A stretch of DNA of 5,065 bases from JAVVUJ01 sp964582545 (GCA_964582545.1 CAZOSB010000066.1:1-5065); one strand, 5' to 3'; counted from the first letter of the stretch, positions 1 through 5,065 are shown. Numbers and translations: made by a program. The notes: generated by a model not told the origin, from the letters alone.

Positions 1-43
1 GTACTGCCAATTCGATTTTACCTGTGTAATGTCTTTGATACAT
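1..43 (-). CDS. N-terminus of an unidentified protein (cut by window edge)
   Basis: An ATG at 43-41 on the minus strand opens a frame that runs without a stop to the window edge and reads MYQRHYTGKIELAV. Directly upstream is AAGGAGAG (56-49), with the AGGAG core 7 nt from the ATG, which is an excellent ribosome binding site for a low-GC Gram-positive. A plausible promoter and a triple direct repeat lie further upstream. The gene follows the transporter in the same direction, 150 bp beyond its stop, so it could be partly co-transcribed. Only 14 residues are visible. The GKIE string with a basic/aromatic run before it recalls the start of bacterial NAD-malic enzymes, but this is a weak resemblance from memory and no function is assigned. 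That a gene starts here is fairly sure; its identity is not. Confidence 0.7.
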   Translation of the reverse strand, partial: MYQRHYTGKIELAV

Positions 44-97
44 AATTTCTCTCCTTTTTCAATACAATATATTTTTCAGAAGCGTTTATGTATTAAC

Positions 98-127
98 ATT
101 ACAACATGCATTTAAAGAGACAATCAA
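98..127 (-). promoter_or_regulatory. Candidate sigma-A promoter for the partial left-edge gene
   Basis: On the minus strand, TTGATT (127-122; 4/6 to TTGACA) is followed after 18 bp by TGTAAT (103-98; 5/6 to TATAAT). Transcription would start near 91, giving a leader of about 48 nt to the ATG at 43. The region is AT-rich, so chance matches are expected. The support is the position between the tandem repeats and the well-formed ribosome binding site. Confidence 0.4.
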
Positions 128-144
128 TATCACCTATATTTTCT

Positions 145-177
145 ATAAAGTTTTGATAAAGTTTTGATAAAGTTTTT
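145..177. repeat. Three tandem copies of an 11-bp repeat, possible response-regulator site
   Basis: ATAAAGTTTTG occurs at 145-155 and 156-166, and a third copy with only the last base changed (T for G) at 167-177. On the minus strand the unit reads CAAAACTTTAT. The array ends 17 bp upstream of the candidate -35 of the left-edge gene, at about -54 to -86 from its predicted start. Head-to-tail units repeating every 11 bp, one helical turn, are the known binding geometry of OmpR/PhoB-family regulators such as PhoB and Bacillus PhoP, and the window encodes one such regulator. The repeat is seen directly; the regulatory role is inferred. Replication slippage in AT-rich DNA is the alternative. Confidence 0.65.
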
Positions 178-193
178 ACAGATAAATAAAAAG

Positions 194-1498
194 CTATTTA
201 TTGTTTGATTCAACCTCAAAGGCAGTATCTTTGTCGCTTACGATCATTCCACAGATGATCATAGCCACACAAAAAAGCTCCATTAGAATGAAAATAGAGA
301 GCAACTGACCAGTAATTTTAAGGATAGCCGGGAAAATAAAGGCTTCCAACGCGGCACCAACATAAGCGAAGCAGTTGAGAATTCCCACCGTAGTTCCAGA
401 ATAAATGCGTCCACCTCTATCCATGGCATAGATCCAAAGAATCCCATTGATCCCATATAGGAAAAAACCTGTACAGAAGATACAGATTAGGATAATTTCC
501 GGCGAAGTCATAGTTGGAAAAATAATTACTAAGGTTCCACACAATGCCGCACTTCCGATAATCATCAGTCCTTTATTTTGTAAAAAGATCTTACCGGTTA
601 ACCATGATAAAATTAAGGTTCCAATAGCCATACCTAATGGAAGTATCAAATTGGAAAAAATAGGATTTAAAATATAAATGGAGTGCTGTTCCCCCATATA
701 ATATATGGGGATCCACTTTAAAAGACCATACCTGCACAAGCTGGATAATAAGGCAATGGCACACCACCAAAGGAATTTTGAGCGTGTAAAAAAGTATCTC
801 CACGGGTTCCCATGACGATCCCTGACTTCCCTTTTTAAGTAGCTTTCACGATTATATACTTTTGGGTTATCTTCATTATAATTAAGCAATTTATTTTGCT
901 CAGGCTCATCGGTAACAAGAAACCAAAAAATTACTAGGAAAAACGCAATAACACTCATAGGTAGCGCGAATTTTTCTCTCCAAGTTAGATATGGAAACAA
1001 CGCCCCTATGGCTACCGGTACTACATAAGCAGTCACGTGTGACAAACCCGATGCAAAGTTAGCCAGTCCACCTGCCAAGCCTCTTTCTCTGCTGCTCCAC
1101 CATTTCGATATGAGACACATGCCACTTACCCAAATCATGGATTGAAAGTACCCGTTAATCATCCAAAGAAGAAGAATAACCTGCCAATTTGCGGCAAAGG
1201 ATACCGCAAGGTTTGCAAGGATAGAGGTAGATGCTCCCAGCGCAATCATTCTTTTGGGGGAAGATCCATCTACAATCCTCCCATTAATCAAGCTCCCCAA
1301 AGCATAAGCAATGAAGACGCTAGAGGATAACATGGTCTGTTGGTATGGTAACAACGAAAATTCGTCTACCACCTGAGGCAATACATTATTTAAATTAAAC
1401 CGTCCAATGTACACCGTATTATACAATAGCGAAAAAGCGATTAAATTGAACCACTTATAATAAGAATATCTATTTTCTTTGGATGTTGTCTCTCGCAT
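194..1498 (-). CDS. MFS transporter, organophosphate:phosphate antiporter (GlpT/UhpT-like) family
   Basis: A 434-residue integral membrane protein with about 12 hydrophobic helices in two halves, separated by a charged loop at about residues 197-240, as usual for this superfamily. Family marks include SKWWSSRERG (131-140), matching the HWWS-ERG block of GlpT; RYGLLKWIPIY (256-266), matching RYGILDWSPTY; GFFLYGINGILWIYAMD (344-360); and the SGTTVG block near 367. The two arginines that bind phosphate in GlpT (R45 and R269, from memory) align with R33 (IGRFN) and R256 (CRYG). The site of GlpT H165 is Ser150 here, so glycerol-3-phosphate is not a safe substrate call; another phosphorylated or carboxylated organic anion is likely. 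The start is supported by AAAAAAGG 7 nt upstream of the ATG. The gene is divergent from the sensor kinase and shares its 144-bp intergenic region. Family assignment is confident; substrate unknown. Confidence 0.88.
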   Translation of the reverse strand: MRETTSKENRYSYYKWFNLIAFSLLYNTVYIGRFNLNNVLPQVVDEFSLLPYQQTMLSSSVFIAYALGSLINGRIVDGSSPKRMIALGASTSILANLAVSFAANWQVILLLWMINGYFQSMIWVSGMCLISKWWSSRERGLAGGLANFASGLSHVTAYVVPVAIGALFPYLTWREKFALPMSVIAFFLVIFWFLVTDEPEQNKLLNYNEDNPKVYNRESYLKREVRDRHGNPWRYFFTRSKFLWWCAIALLSSLCRYGLLKWIPIYYMGEQHSIYILNPIFSNLILPLGMAIGTLILSWLTGKIFLQNKGLMIIGSAALCGTLVIIFPTMTSPEIILICIFCTGFFLYGINGILWIYAMDRGGRIYSGTTVGILNCFAYVGAALEAFIFPAILKITGQLLSIFILMELFCVAMIICGMIVSDKDTAFEVESNNK

Positions 1499-1552
1499 GA
1501 AGTTACCTTTTTTAATTCCATCGATAAGAAATACCTTTTTTCAAAGAGGGAG

Positions 1553-1582
1553 TTGTGGCTATTCCTCTATTTATGTTATACT
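1553..1582 (+). promoter_or_regulatory. Candidate sigma-A promoter for the sensor kinase
   Basis: TTGTGG (1553-1558; 3/6) and TATACT (1577-1582; 5/6 to TATAAT) are separated by 18 bp. Transcription would begin near 1589, leaving a leader of about 54 nt. The -10 and the predicted start lie within the inverted repeat at 1570-1596, so a protein bound there would block this promoter. The -35 is weak, which would fit a low-expression or activated promoter. Confidence 0.4.
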
Positions 1583-1596
1583 TAATTTAACATAAA
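1570..1596. promoter_or_regulatory. Perfect inverted repeat, putative operator in the divergent promoter region
   Basis: TTTATGTTA (1570-1578) and TAACATAAA (1588-1596) are exact reverse complements separated by 9 bp. The repeat lies 72 bp upstream of the transporter ATG and 47 bp upstream of the kinase ATG, overlapping candidate -10 elements in both directions. It is too AT-rich to make a stable RNA hairpin and has no T-run logic, so a dimeric DNA-binding protein is the better explanation. The same core, ATGTTA-N9-TAACAT, recurs at 4968-4988 before pduL. It differs from the GlnR/TnrA consensus (TGTNA-N7-TNACA) and the Rex consensus (TTGTTAA-N4-TTAACAA) in spacing. The binding protein is not identified. 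Confidence 0.6.
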
Positions 1597-1612
1597 AAAT
1601 TAAGTAAATCAA
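1584..1612 (-). promoter_or_regulatory. Candidate promoter for the MFS transporter
   Basis: On the minus strand, TTGATT (1612-1607; 4/6) and TAAATT (1589-1584; 4/6) are spaced by 17 bp. The -10 lies inside the inverted repeat at 1570-1596. Both boxes are mediocre and the region is very AT-rich, so this is only the best candidate seen. Confidence 0.3.
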
Positions 1613-1642
1613 ATAATTAATATTATAGTAAAAGGAGGAGTT

Positions 1643-3430
1643 ATGTTTGTACTGCCCCAGTATTCCATGATGTCAACCATATCCACCACCTTAATTTTGG
1701 GCTTAATTTTTATATTTTTATCCAGGCAAAGCCATAGACGATATATGAATCTTTGGGGTATCTGTTGGATATTCTATTCATTCATGTTTTTTTTGGACTT
1801 TTCACATCTAACCGGACTTTATTTAAGCAATTATTACATAGTACAACGGCAAGCCATTTCATTGATTGGAGCATTTTTATTTTTGTTGGGAACGTATGAC
1901 TTTTTTCAGTTAAAAATGCCAAAAGCTTTTACAAAAGTATTTTTATTTTTTCTATGTTCCATATTTTTCTCTTCCCTTTCTTCCACTATTTTTGCCATAG
2001 GAGTCATACCTAACATCATGTTTAGCTCCTTACTTTTAGTGTTTTCAGGCTGCATTTTTCTCTCTTATTCCTGGACACAAAATCTACCTGAAAAGATTAT
2101 TGCAAGTTTTTTAATTATTCTTTGGGGAGTATTTTTAAACCATTTTGGCTTTACCATCAATTATACCGGCATTGCCATCTACAATTACTTTATGGGAATA
2201 TTTTTGGTAAATCTATTGACTGTGGTCTTAATGATTATTCACTTTAAAAAACTTCGTTTTCTTATGGAAAAGCGAGAAGAATGCTTTCGGCTTCTTGTGG
2301 AAAATTCCGCAGACTCCATGTTCCTGTACGACTACACAAAGGGCTCTTTTCAATATGTCAGTCCTTCCATTGAACCATTACTTGGAGTAACGGATCAAAT
2401 GCTTTATCAAAACTCTAAGAATTTTTTTAACAATATTCAATTTGTGGAGGATAGTACTAAATCACTTTCCATTTTTGAAACCCCTATATCCAAACCTTCC
2501 ATGGCTTTGTTTTCTTATCATCGTGATAACGTAGTGATAAAGTGGGTGGAAATGTACTATATTCCTATTGTGGATTCTCTAGGAAAAGTGTCCGCCGTGG
2601 AGGGTATCCTTCATGATATTACCAATAAAATCAAAGCAGAAGAAAATTTGAAGCTTTCCGAAACAGCCCGAAAGGAATTGATTGAAAATATATCTCACGA
2701 GGTGAGAACACCGGTTACTTTAATTCAAGGGTATACTGAAAGTATGTTGTTTAGTGTGGTACCAGCCAATGCCATTCCTTCCTATTTAAAAATGATTCAT
2801 TCTAAAACTCTTGTTTTAACCACATTGTTGGATGACTTAATTCAGGCTTCTCACGTGACTTCTCAAAGTATGGAGTATAAATTTTATGAGATGAATGCTT
2901 TTGAATTTTTTATTGAAATCATGGATCAGACAGCTTTTCAAACTAAGAGCGAAAATAAAATTTTCAAATGTGAAAACTGGGTAGATAAGTATGCATTGAT
3001 TATTATTGATCCGGCAAGAATTCAACAGGTTATCACAAATTTAGTGAACAATGCCATTCGCCATACGTCCACCAATGGCGAAATCCGAATCGTATGTACC
3101 TCTACCCCTAACGATAACTTGCTAGATTCTGCAAAAGAATCAAAGGAATTTGACCCGCTTACCGTACCTGATGGCGTCATTCAATTTACCATTATTGACA
3201 ATGGTAACGGCATTTATGAAGAAGATCTCCCCCATCTGTTTGAAAGAAAATTTATCGGAAAAAATAACATTCCGGCAGATGAAAACTTACCAAATGAGAA
3301 ACAGCGAACAGGTTTAGGGCTATTCATCTCCAATCAGATTATCAAGCAACATTCTGGGGTCATCTGGGCTGAAAACAACACTTTTGGCGGTGCTAGTTTC
3401 GCTTTTACACTACCTTATTACAAAGAATAG
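1643..3430 (+). CDS. Sensor histidine kinase, seven membrane helices plus PAS domain
   Basis: This 595-residue inner-membrane sensor very probably autophosphorylates on histidine and passes the phosphate to the downstream response regulator. Residues 12-202 hold about seven hydrophobic helices (near 12-26, 36-52, 70-87, 97-118, 122-142, 151-170 and 176-200) with short loops and no large external domain, so the signal is probably sensed in or at the membrane. A PAS domain spans about 211-330 (FRLLVENSADSMFLYD to GILHDIT). The H-box is ISHEVRTPVTLIQG with phospho-acceptor H352. The ATPase domain has the N-box ITNLVNNAIRH (N470), the G1 box DNGNG (D519) and the G2 box RTGLGLF (557-560), so the kinase core looks intact. 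About 20 extra polar residues (near 489-511) lie between the N-box and G1. AAAGGAGG ends 4 nt before the ATG. The 7-helix sensor is not one I recognise by name; the ligand is unknown. Confidence 0.93.
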   Translation: MFVLPQYSMMSTISTTLILGLIFIFLSRQSHRRYMNLWGICWIFYSFMFFLDFSHLTGLYLSNYYIVQRQAISLIGAFLFLLGTYDFFQLKMPKAFTKVFLFFLCSIFFSSLSSTIFAIGVIPNIMFSSLLLVFSGCIFLSYSWTQNLPEKIIASFLIILWGVFLNHFGFTINYTGIAIYNYFMGIFLVNLLTVVLMIIHFKKLRFLMEKREECFRLLVENSADSMFLYDYTKGSFQYVSPSIEPLLGVTDQMLYQNSKNFFNNIQFVEDSTKSLSIFETPISKPSMALFSYHRDNVVIKWVEMYYIPIVDSLGKVSAVEGILHDITNKIKAEENLKLSETARKELIENISHEVRTPVTLIQGYTESMLFSVVPANAIPSYLKMIHSKTLVLTTLLDDLIQASHVTSQSMEYKFYEMNAFEFFIEIMDQTAFQTKSENKIFKCENWVDKYALIIIDPARIQQVITNLVNNAIRHTSTNGEIRIVCTSTPNDNLLDSAKESKEFDPLTVPDGVIQFTIIDNGNGIYEEDLPHLFERKFIGKNNIPADENLPNEKQRTGLGLFISNQIIKQHSGVIWAENNTFGGASFAFTLPYYKE

Positions 3431-3515
3431 GAATATATTTGGTCCAACCATTTTGACCTTATTCGCAGTAGTATTTATATGATTTTATTTTTAAATGGCG
3501 AATGCTATTTTAAAG

Positions 3516-3544
3516 TTGTCATTGAATTTTTAATATAGTATAAT
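3516..3544 (+). promoter_or_regulatory. Strong sigma-A promoter of the response regulator
   Basis: TTGTCA (3516-3521; 5/6) and a perfect TATAAT (3539-3544) are separated by the ideal 17 bp. Transcription should start near 3551, giving a leader of about 24 nt. This is the best promoter in the window. It indicates that the regulator is transcribed independently of the kinase, with any read-through from the kinase added to it. Confidence 0.8.
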
Positions 3545-3563
3545 GAAGTTTGAAATATGTATC

Positions 3564-3568
3564 GGAGG
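3564..3568 (+). promoter_or_regulatory. Ribosome binding site fixing the response-regulator start
   Basis: GGAGG ends 6 nt before the ATG at 3575. An in-frame ATG at 3557 would give six extra residues (MYRRLF), but it has no ribosome binding site, lies only about 6 nt after the predicted transcription start, and would place GGAGG inside the coding region. The start at 3575 also gives the usual short N-terminus before the receiver domain. Confidence 0.85.
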
Positions 3569-3574
3569 TTATTT

Positions 3575-4279
3575 ATGTCTCAGGATAAAATAATGATTGT
3601 AGACAATGAAATGGAAATCATTCAGCTACTCAGGCTTTATCTTTCCAGAGAAGGCTATAATGTCATCTGGACCACTGACAGCAACAAGGCACTCTCTATG
3701 ATGCAAGATGAGGTTCCTGATTTGATTCTGCTTGACATCGTAATGCCAGGTCTTTCGGGTTTTGATCTCTGTAATAAAATGAGAGAGTGTTCCGATGCTC
3801 CTATTCTCTTTATCAGCTGCAAGGGTGATGACAACGATAAGGTCTTGGGTCTTTCCATCGGAGGAGATGACTATATTACTAAACCCTTCAGTCCCACGGA
3901 GGTGGTTGCACGAGTAAAATCTCACCTTCGTCGGAGAAATATGGGGGCGCCGAAATCAGAAAATACTCAAAACTATAACAGGATGCTCTTTAATGATCTG
4001 GAAATCGACACCAATGCTCACACTGTAAAAGTCAGCGACCGGGACGTTTACCTTACCGCGAAAGAGTTTGAGCTTTTGGTTTTGTTGTGCAAATATCCCA
4101 ATCGAGTCTTTACCTCTAAACAGATCTTCGACCAAGTTTGGGACACCTATGGAATGGAGGAAGATTTTCGGACAGTTATGGTACATATCAGCAATCTTCG
4201 AAAAAAGATTGAAGGGGATCCTGAACATCCAAAATATGTTCATACCGTTCGAGGGGTCGGATATAAATTTGTGAAGTAA
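3575..4279 (+). CDS. OmpR/PhoB-family response regulator
   Basis: This 234-residue cytoplasmic transcription factor is full length for its family. The receiver domain (about 4-118) has the acidic pocket D10/E12, phospho-acceptor D54 in LLDIVMPG, the switch residue S81, Y100 and the conserved K103-P104 of TKPF. The C-terminal winged-helix DNA-binding domain (about 135-233) shows LTAKEFELLVLL, the recognition-helix segment VMVHISNLRKKIE and the wing VRGVGYKF. Two positions differ from the commonest pattern: N11 in VDNE, where Asp is usual, and C82 in ISCK, where Ala is usual. Neither should abolish phosphorylation. The gene lies 144 bp after the sensor kinase on the same strand, so they are the natural partners, though the regulator has its own strong promoter. 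Such proteins bind direct repeats with about 11-bp spacing, and such repeats occur at 145-177. Target genes are inferred only. Confidence 0.96.
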   Translation: MSQDKIMIVDNEMEIIQLLRLYLSREGYNVIWTTDSNKALSMMQDEVPDLILLDIVMPGLSGFDLCNKMRECSDAPILFISCKGDDNDKVLGLSIGGDDYITKPFSPTEVVARVKSHLRRRNMGAPKSENTQNYNRMLFNDLEIDTNAHTVKVSDRDVYLTAKEFELLVLLCKYPNRVFTSKQIFDQVWDTYGMEEDFRTVMVHISNLRKKIEGDPEHPKYVHTVRGVGYKFVK

Positions 4280-4303
4280 TCTTTTAGCATTCTAGCTAAG
4301 ATT
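4278..4303. terminator. Hairpin between convergent genes, possible bidirectional terminator
   Basis: AATCTT (4278-4283) pairs with AAGATT (4298-4303), and AGC (4286-4288) pairs with GCT (4295-4297), with a two-base bulge (TT) and a six-base loop (ATTCTA). The stem starts at the response-regulator stop codon and lies in the 47-bp gap to the pduL stop, exactly where a shared terminator is expected. Neither strand has a proper T-tract after the stem, so efficiency is doubtful. Confidence 0.4.
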
Positions 4304-4326
4304 CCTGTATTATCCTGTCTAAGCCT

Positions 4327-4899
4327 CTATTCTTTCGTTAATAGAATTGCTCTATCTCCATGCTTCACTCCTGCAGCATTGGCCTCGTCTGTGTCTAAAT
4401 GAAGTTCTAAAGTGTATAGTGGATCAATCCTTATCACTACATTATGGAATGTAAGGCTTCTTTCACCCTCGGTTTTTACGGATACCTGATCTCCCTCCTT
4501 GAGGTTCAAATGCTCTGCCTCCTGTGGACTTAAATGAACATGCCGTTTCGCAACGATCACACCTTCTGGCAATGTATATTCCCCTGCAGGACCTATCAAC
4601 TTTACACCTTGCGTTCCTTCCACATTCTCAGATATTCGCAAGTTCCCCTCTACACCTATGGTACGAGCATTGGTTAAGGTCATCTCAATCTGTGCCTTTT
4701 CTCTAACAGGTCCTACAATTCTCACATCTTTTAGGCTGCCCTTAGACCCTATCACCTGAACTTTTTCGTTTGCCACAAAATCATCCTGCTGTCTGATATT
4801 CCTGAATAAAGTTAACTCGTAACCTTTCCCGAACAGAATTTCCACCTGCTCCTGAGTAAGGTGCGCATGTCGGTTGGATATTCCTATTATAATTTCCAT
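4327..4899 (-). CDS. pduL: Phosphate acyltransferase PduL (zinc phosphotransacylase)
   Basis: This enzyme of 190 residues reversibly converts acyl-CoA plus phosphate to acyl-phosphate plus CoA (acetyl or propionyl), the step before acetate/propionate kinase. It has the two tandem PduL domains. Zinc ligands visible by motif are H11 and H13 (SNRHAHL), E72, H120 and H122 (KRHVHLS) and H167 (LELHLDTDEAN), with R66 in the phosphate-binding position. Their spacing equals that I recall for the Rhodopseudomonas palustris PduL structure (H48, H50, R103, E109, H157, H159, H204), shifted by 37. That shift shows the N-terminal encapsulation peptide of microcompartment PduLs is missing, so this should be a free cytosolic enzyme. 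The GGAG site lies 7 nt before the ATG. No acetate kinase or shell gene is in view. The gene converges on the response regulator, and its upstream region carries the same inverted repeat as the transporter-kinase region. Confidence 0.93.
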   Translation of the reverse strand: MEIIIGISNRHAHLTQEQVEILFGKGYELTLFRNIRQQDDFVANEKVQVIGSKGSLKDVRIVGPVREKAQIEMTLTNARTIGVEGNLRISENVEGTQGVKLIGPAGEYTLPEGVIVAKRHVHLSPQEAEHLNLKEGDQVSVKTEGERSLTFHNVVIRIDPLYTLELHLDTDEANAAGVKHGDRAILLTKE

Positions 4900-4962
4900 C
4901 AGTATACTCCTATAATTTTATTTCTTCTATTCTTTTCAGTAACTAAATAATCTGATAAACGA

Positions 4963-4993
4963 TTTATATGTTAAAATGATTCTAACATATAAA
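4963..4993. promoter_or_regulatory. Perfect inverted repeat upstream of pduL, putative operator
   Basis: TTTATATGTTA (4963-4973) and TAACATATAAA (4983-4993) are exact reverse complements with a 9-bp spacer. The core ATGTTA-N9-TAACAT and the spacer length are identical to those at 1570-1596, while the spacer sequences differ. The repeat ends 64 bp upstream of the pduL start. A further half-site, ATGTTA, lies at 5001-5006. As at the other site, the AT-rich arms argue for protein binding rather than RNA structure. Confidence 0.6.
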
Positions 4994-5000
4994 AACCACT

Positions 5001-5029
5001 ATGTTAAACTTTTTTCTATTGTTTGTAAA
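5001..5029 (-). promoter_or_regulatory. Weak candidate promoter for pduL
   Basis: On the minus strand, TTTACA (5029-5024; 5/6) and TAACAT (5006-5001; 4/6) are spaced by 17 bp. Transcription would start near 4994, immediately before the inverted repeat at 4963-4993, a classic repressor position. The leader would be about 95 nt. The -10 is poor and nothing else in 4900-5065 is clearly better. I see no gene on either strand in that stretch. Confidence 0.25.
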
Positions 5030-5065
5030 GATTTCAAAGTTTTATTTAGTAGATTATATTTTAAA

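Noticed and set aside
1443..1521. Small minus-strand frame from ATG at 1521 (MELKKVTS...) overlapping the transporter start in another frame
   Set aside because: The only upstream AAGG is about 12 nt from its ATG, and the frame runs into the transporter gene without a coupling-type stop at its start codon. It is probably chance, although TACCTTTTTT does occur twice (1504-1513 and 1532-1541).
3440..3454. Short hairpin TGGT-CCA-ACCA followed by TTTT after the kinase stop, as a terminator
   Set aside because: A four-base stem with a four-base T-run is too weak to call.
3461..3503. Inverted repeat ATTCGC...GCGAAT upstream of the response-regulator promoter
   Set aside because: Arms of six bases separated by 31 bp, with only a further five-base match inside, are weak and expected by chance in a 126-bp AT-rich gap.
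3557..3574. Upstream in-frame ATG adding MYRRLF to the response regulator
   Set aside because: It has no ribosome binding site, lies about 6 nt after the predicted transcription start, and the GGAGG at 3564-3568 serves the ATG at 3575.
3626..4243. Open frames on the minus strand opposite the response regulator, and similar frames opposite the kinase and inside the transporter
   Set aside because: They lie inside clearly real genes, have no ribosome binding sites, and their translations show no recognisable domains.
1..5065. CRISPR arrays, tRNA or rRNA genes, insertion sequences, phage or plasmid elements
   Set aside because: I found no spaced repeat array, no cloverleaf-like sequence, no transposase and no terminal repeats; the window is an ordinary chromosomal metabolic and sensory region by gene content.

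Overview
The window is AT-rich DNA with strong AGGAGG-type ribosome binding sites and consensus-like sigma-A promoters. This suggests a low-GC Gram-positive bacterium, probably an anaerobic member of the Clostridia. That is an inference from base composition, gene style and the presence of a PduL-type phosphotransacylase; no taxonomic marker is present.

Layout from left to right. (1) Positions 1-43, minus strand: the first 14 codons of a gene that leaves the window. It has a good ribosome binding site, a plausible promoter (98-127) and, upstream of that, three tandem 11-bp repeats (145-177). (2) 194-1498, minus: a 12-helix major facilitator transporter of the organophosphate:phosphate antiporter (GlpT/UhpT) type. 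(3) 1499-1642: a divergent intergenic region carrying a perfect 9+9 bp inverted repeat (1570-1596). (4) 1643-3430, plus: a sensor histidine kinase with seven predicted membrane helices, a PAS domain and a complete kinase core. (5) 3575-4279, plus: an OmpR/PhoB-family response regulator with its own near-perfect promoter. (6) 4278-4303: a hairpin between convergent genes. (7) 4327-4899, minus: pduL, a zinc phosphate acyltransferase without an encapsulation peptide. (8) 4900-5065: an upstream region with a second, perfect 11+11 bp inverted repeat (4963-4993) of the same core and spacing as the one at 1570-1596.

The genes belong to known families. The kinase and regulator very probably form a two-component system, and the divergent transporter (with perhaps the partial gene) is a plausible target. 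The least expected content is regulatory. A shared palindrome, ATGTTA-N9-TAACAT, sits 64-72 bp upstream of the start codons of both the transporter and pduL and suggests a small regulon under one unidentified DNA-binding protein. A helical-turn-spaced triple direct repeat sits where an OmpR-type activator would bind in front of the partial gene. The transporter also lacks the histidine that GlpT uses for substrate binding while keeping the phosphate-binding arginine pair, so its substrate is open.
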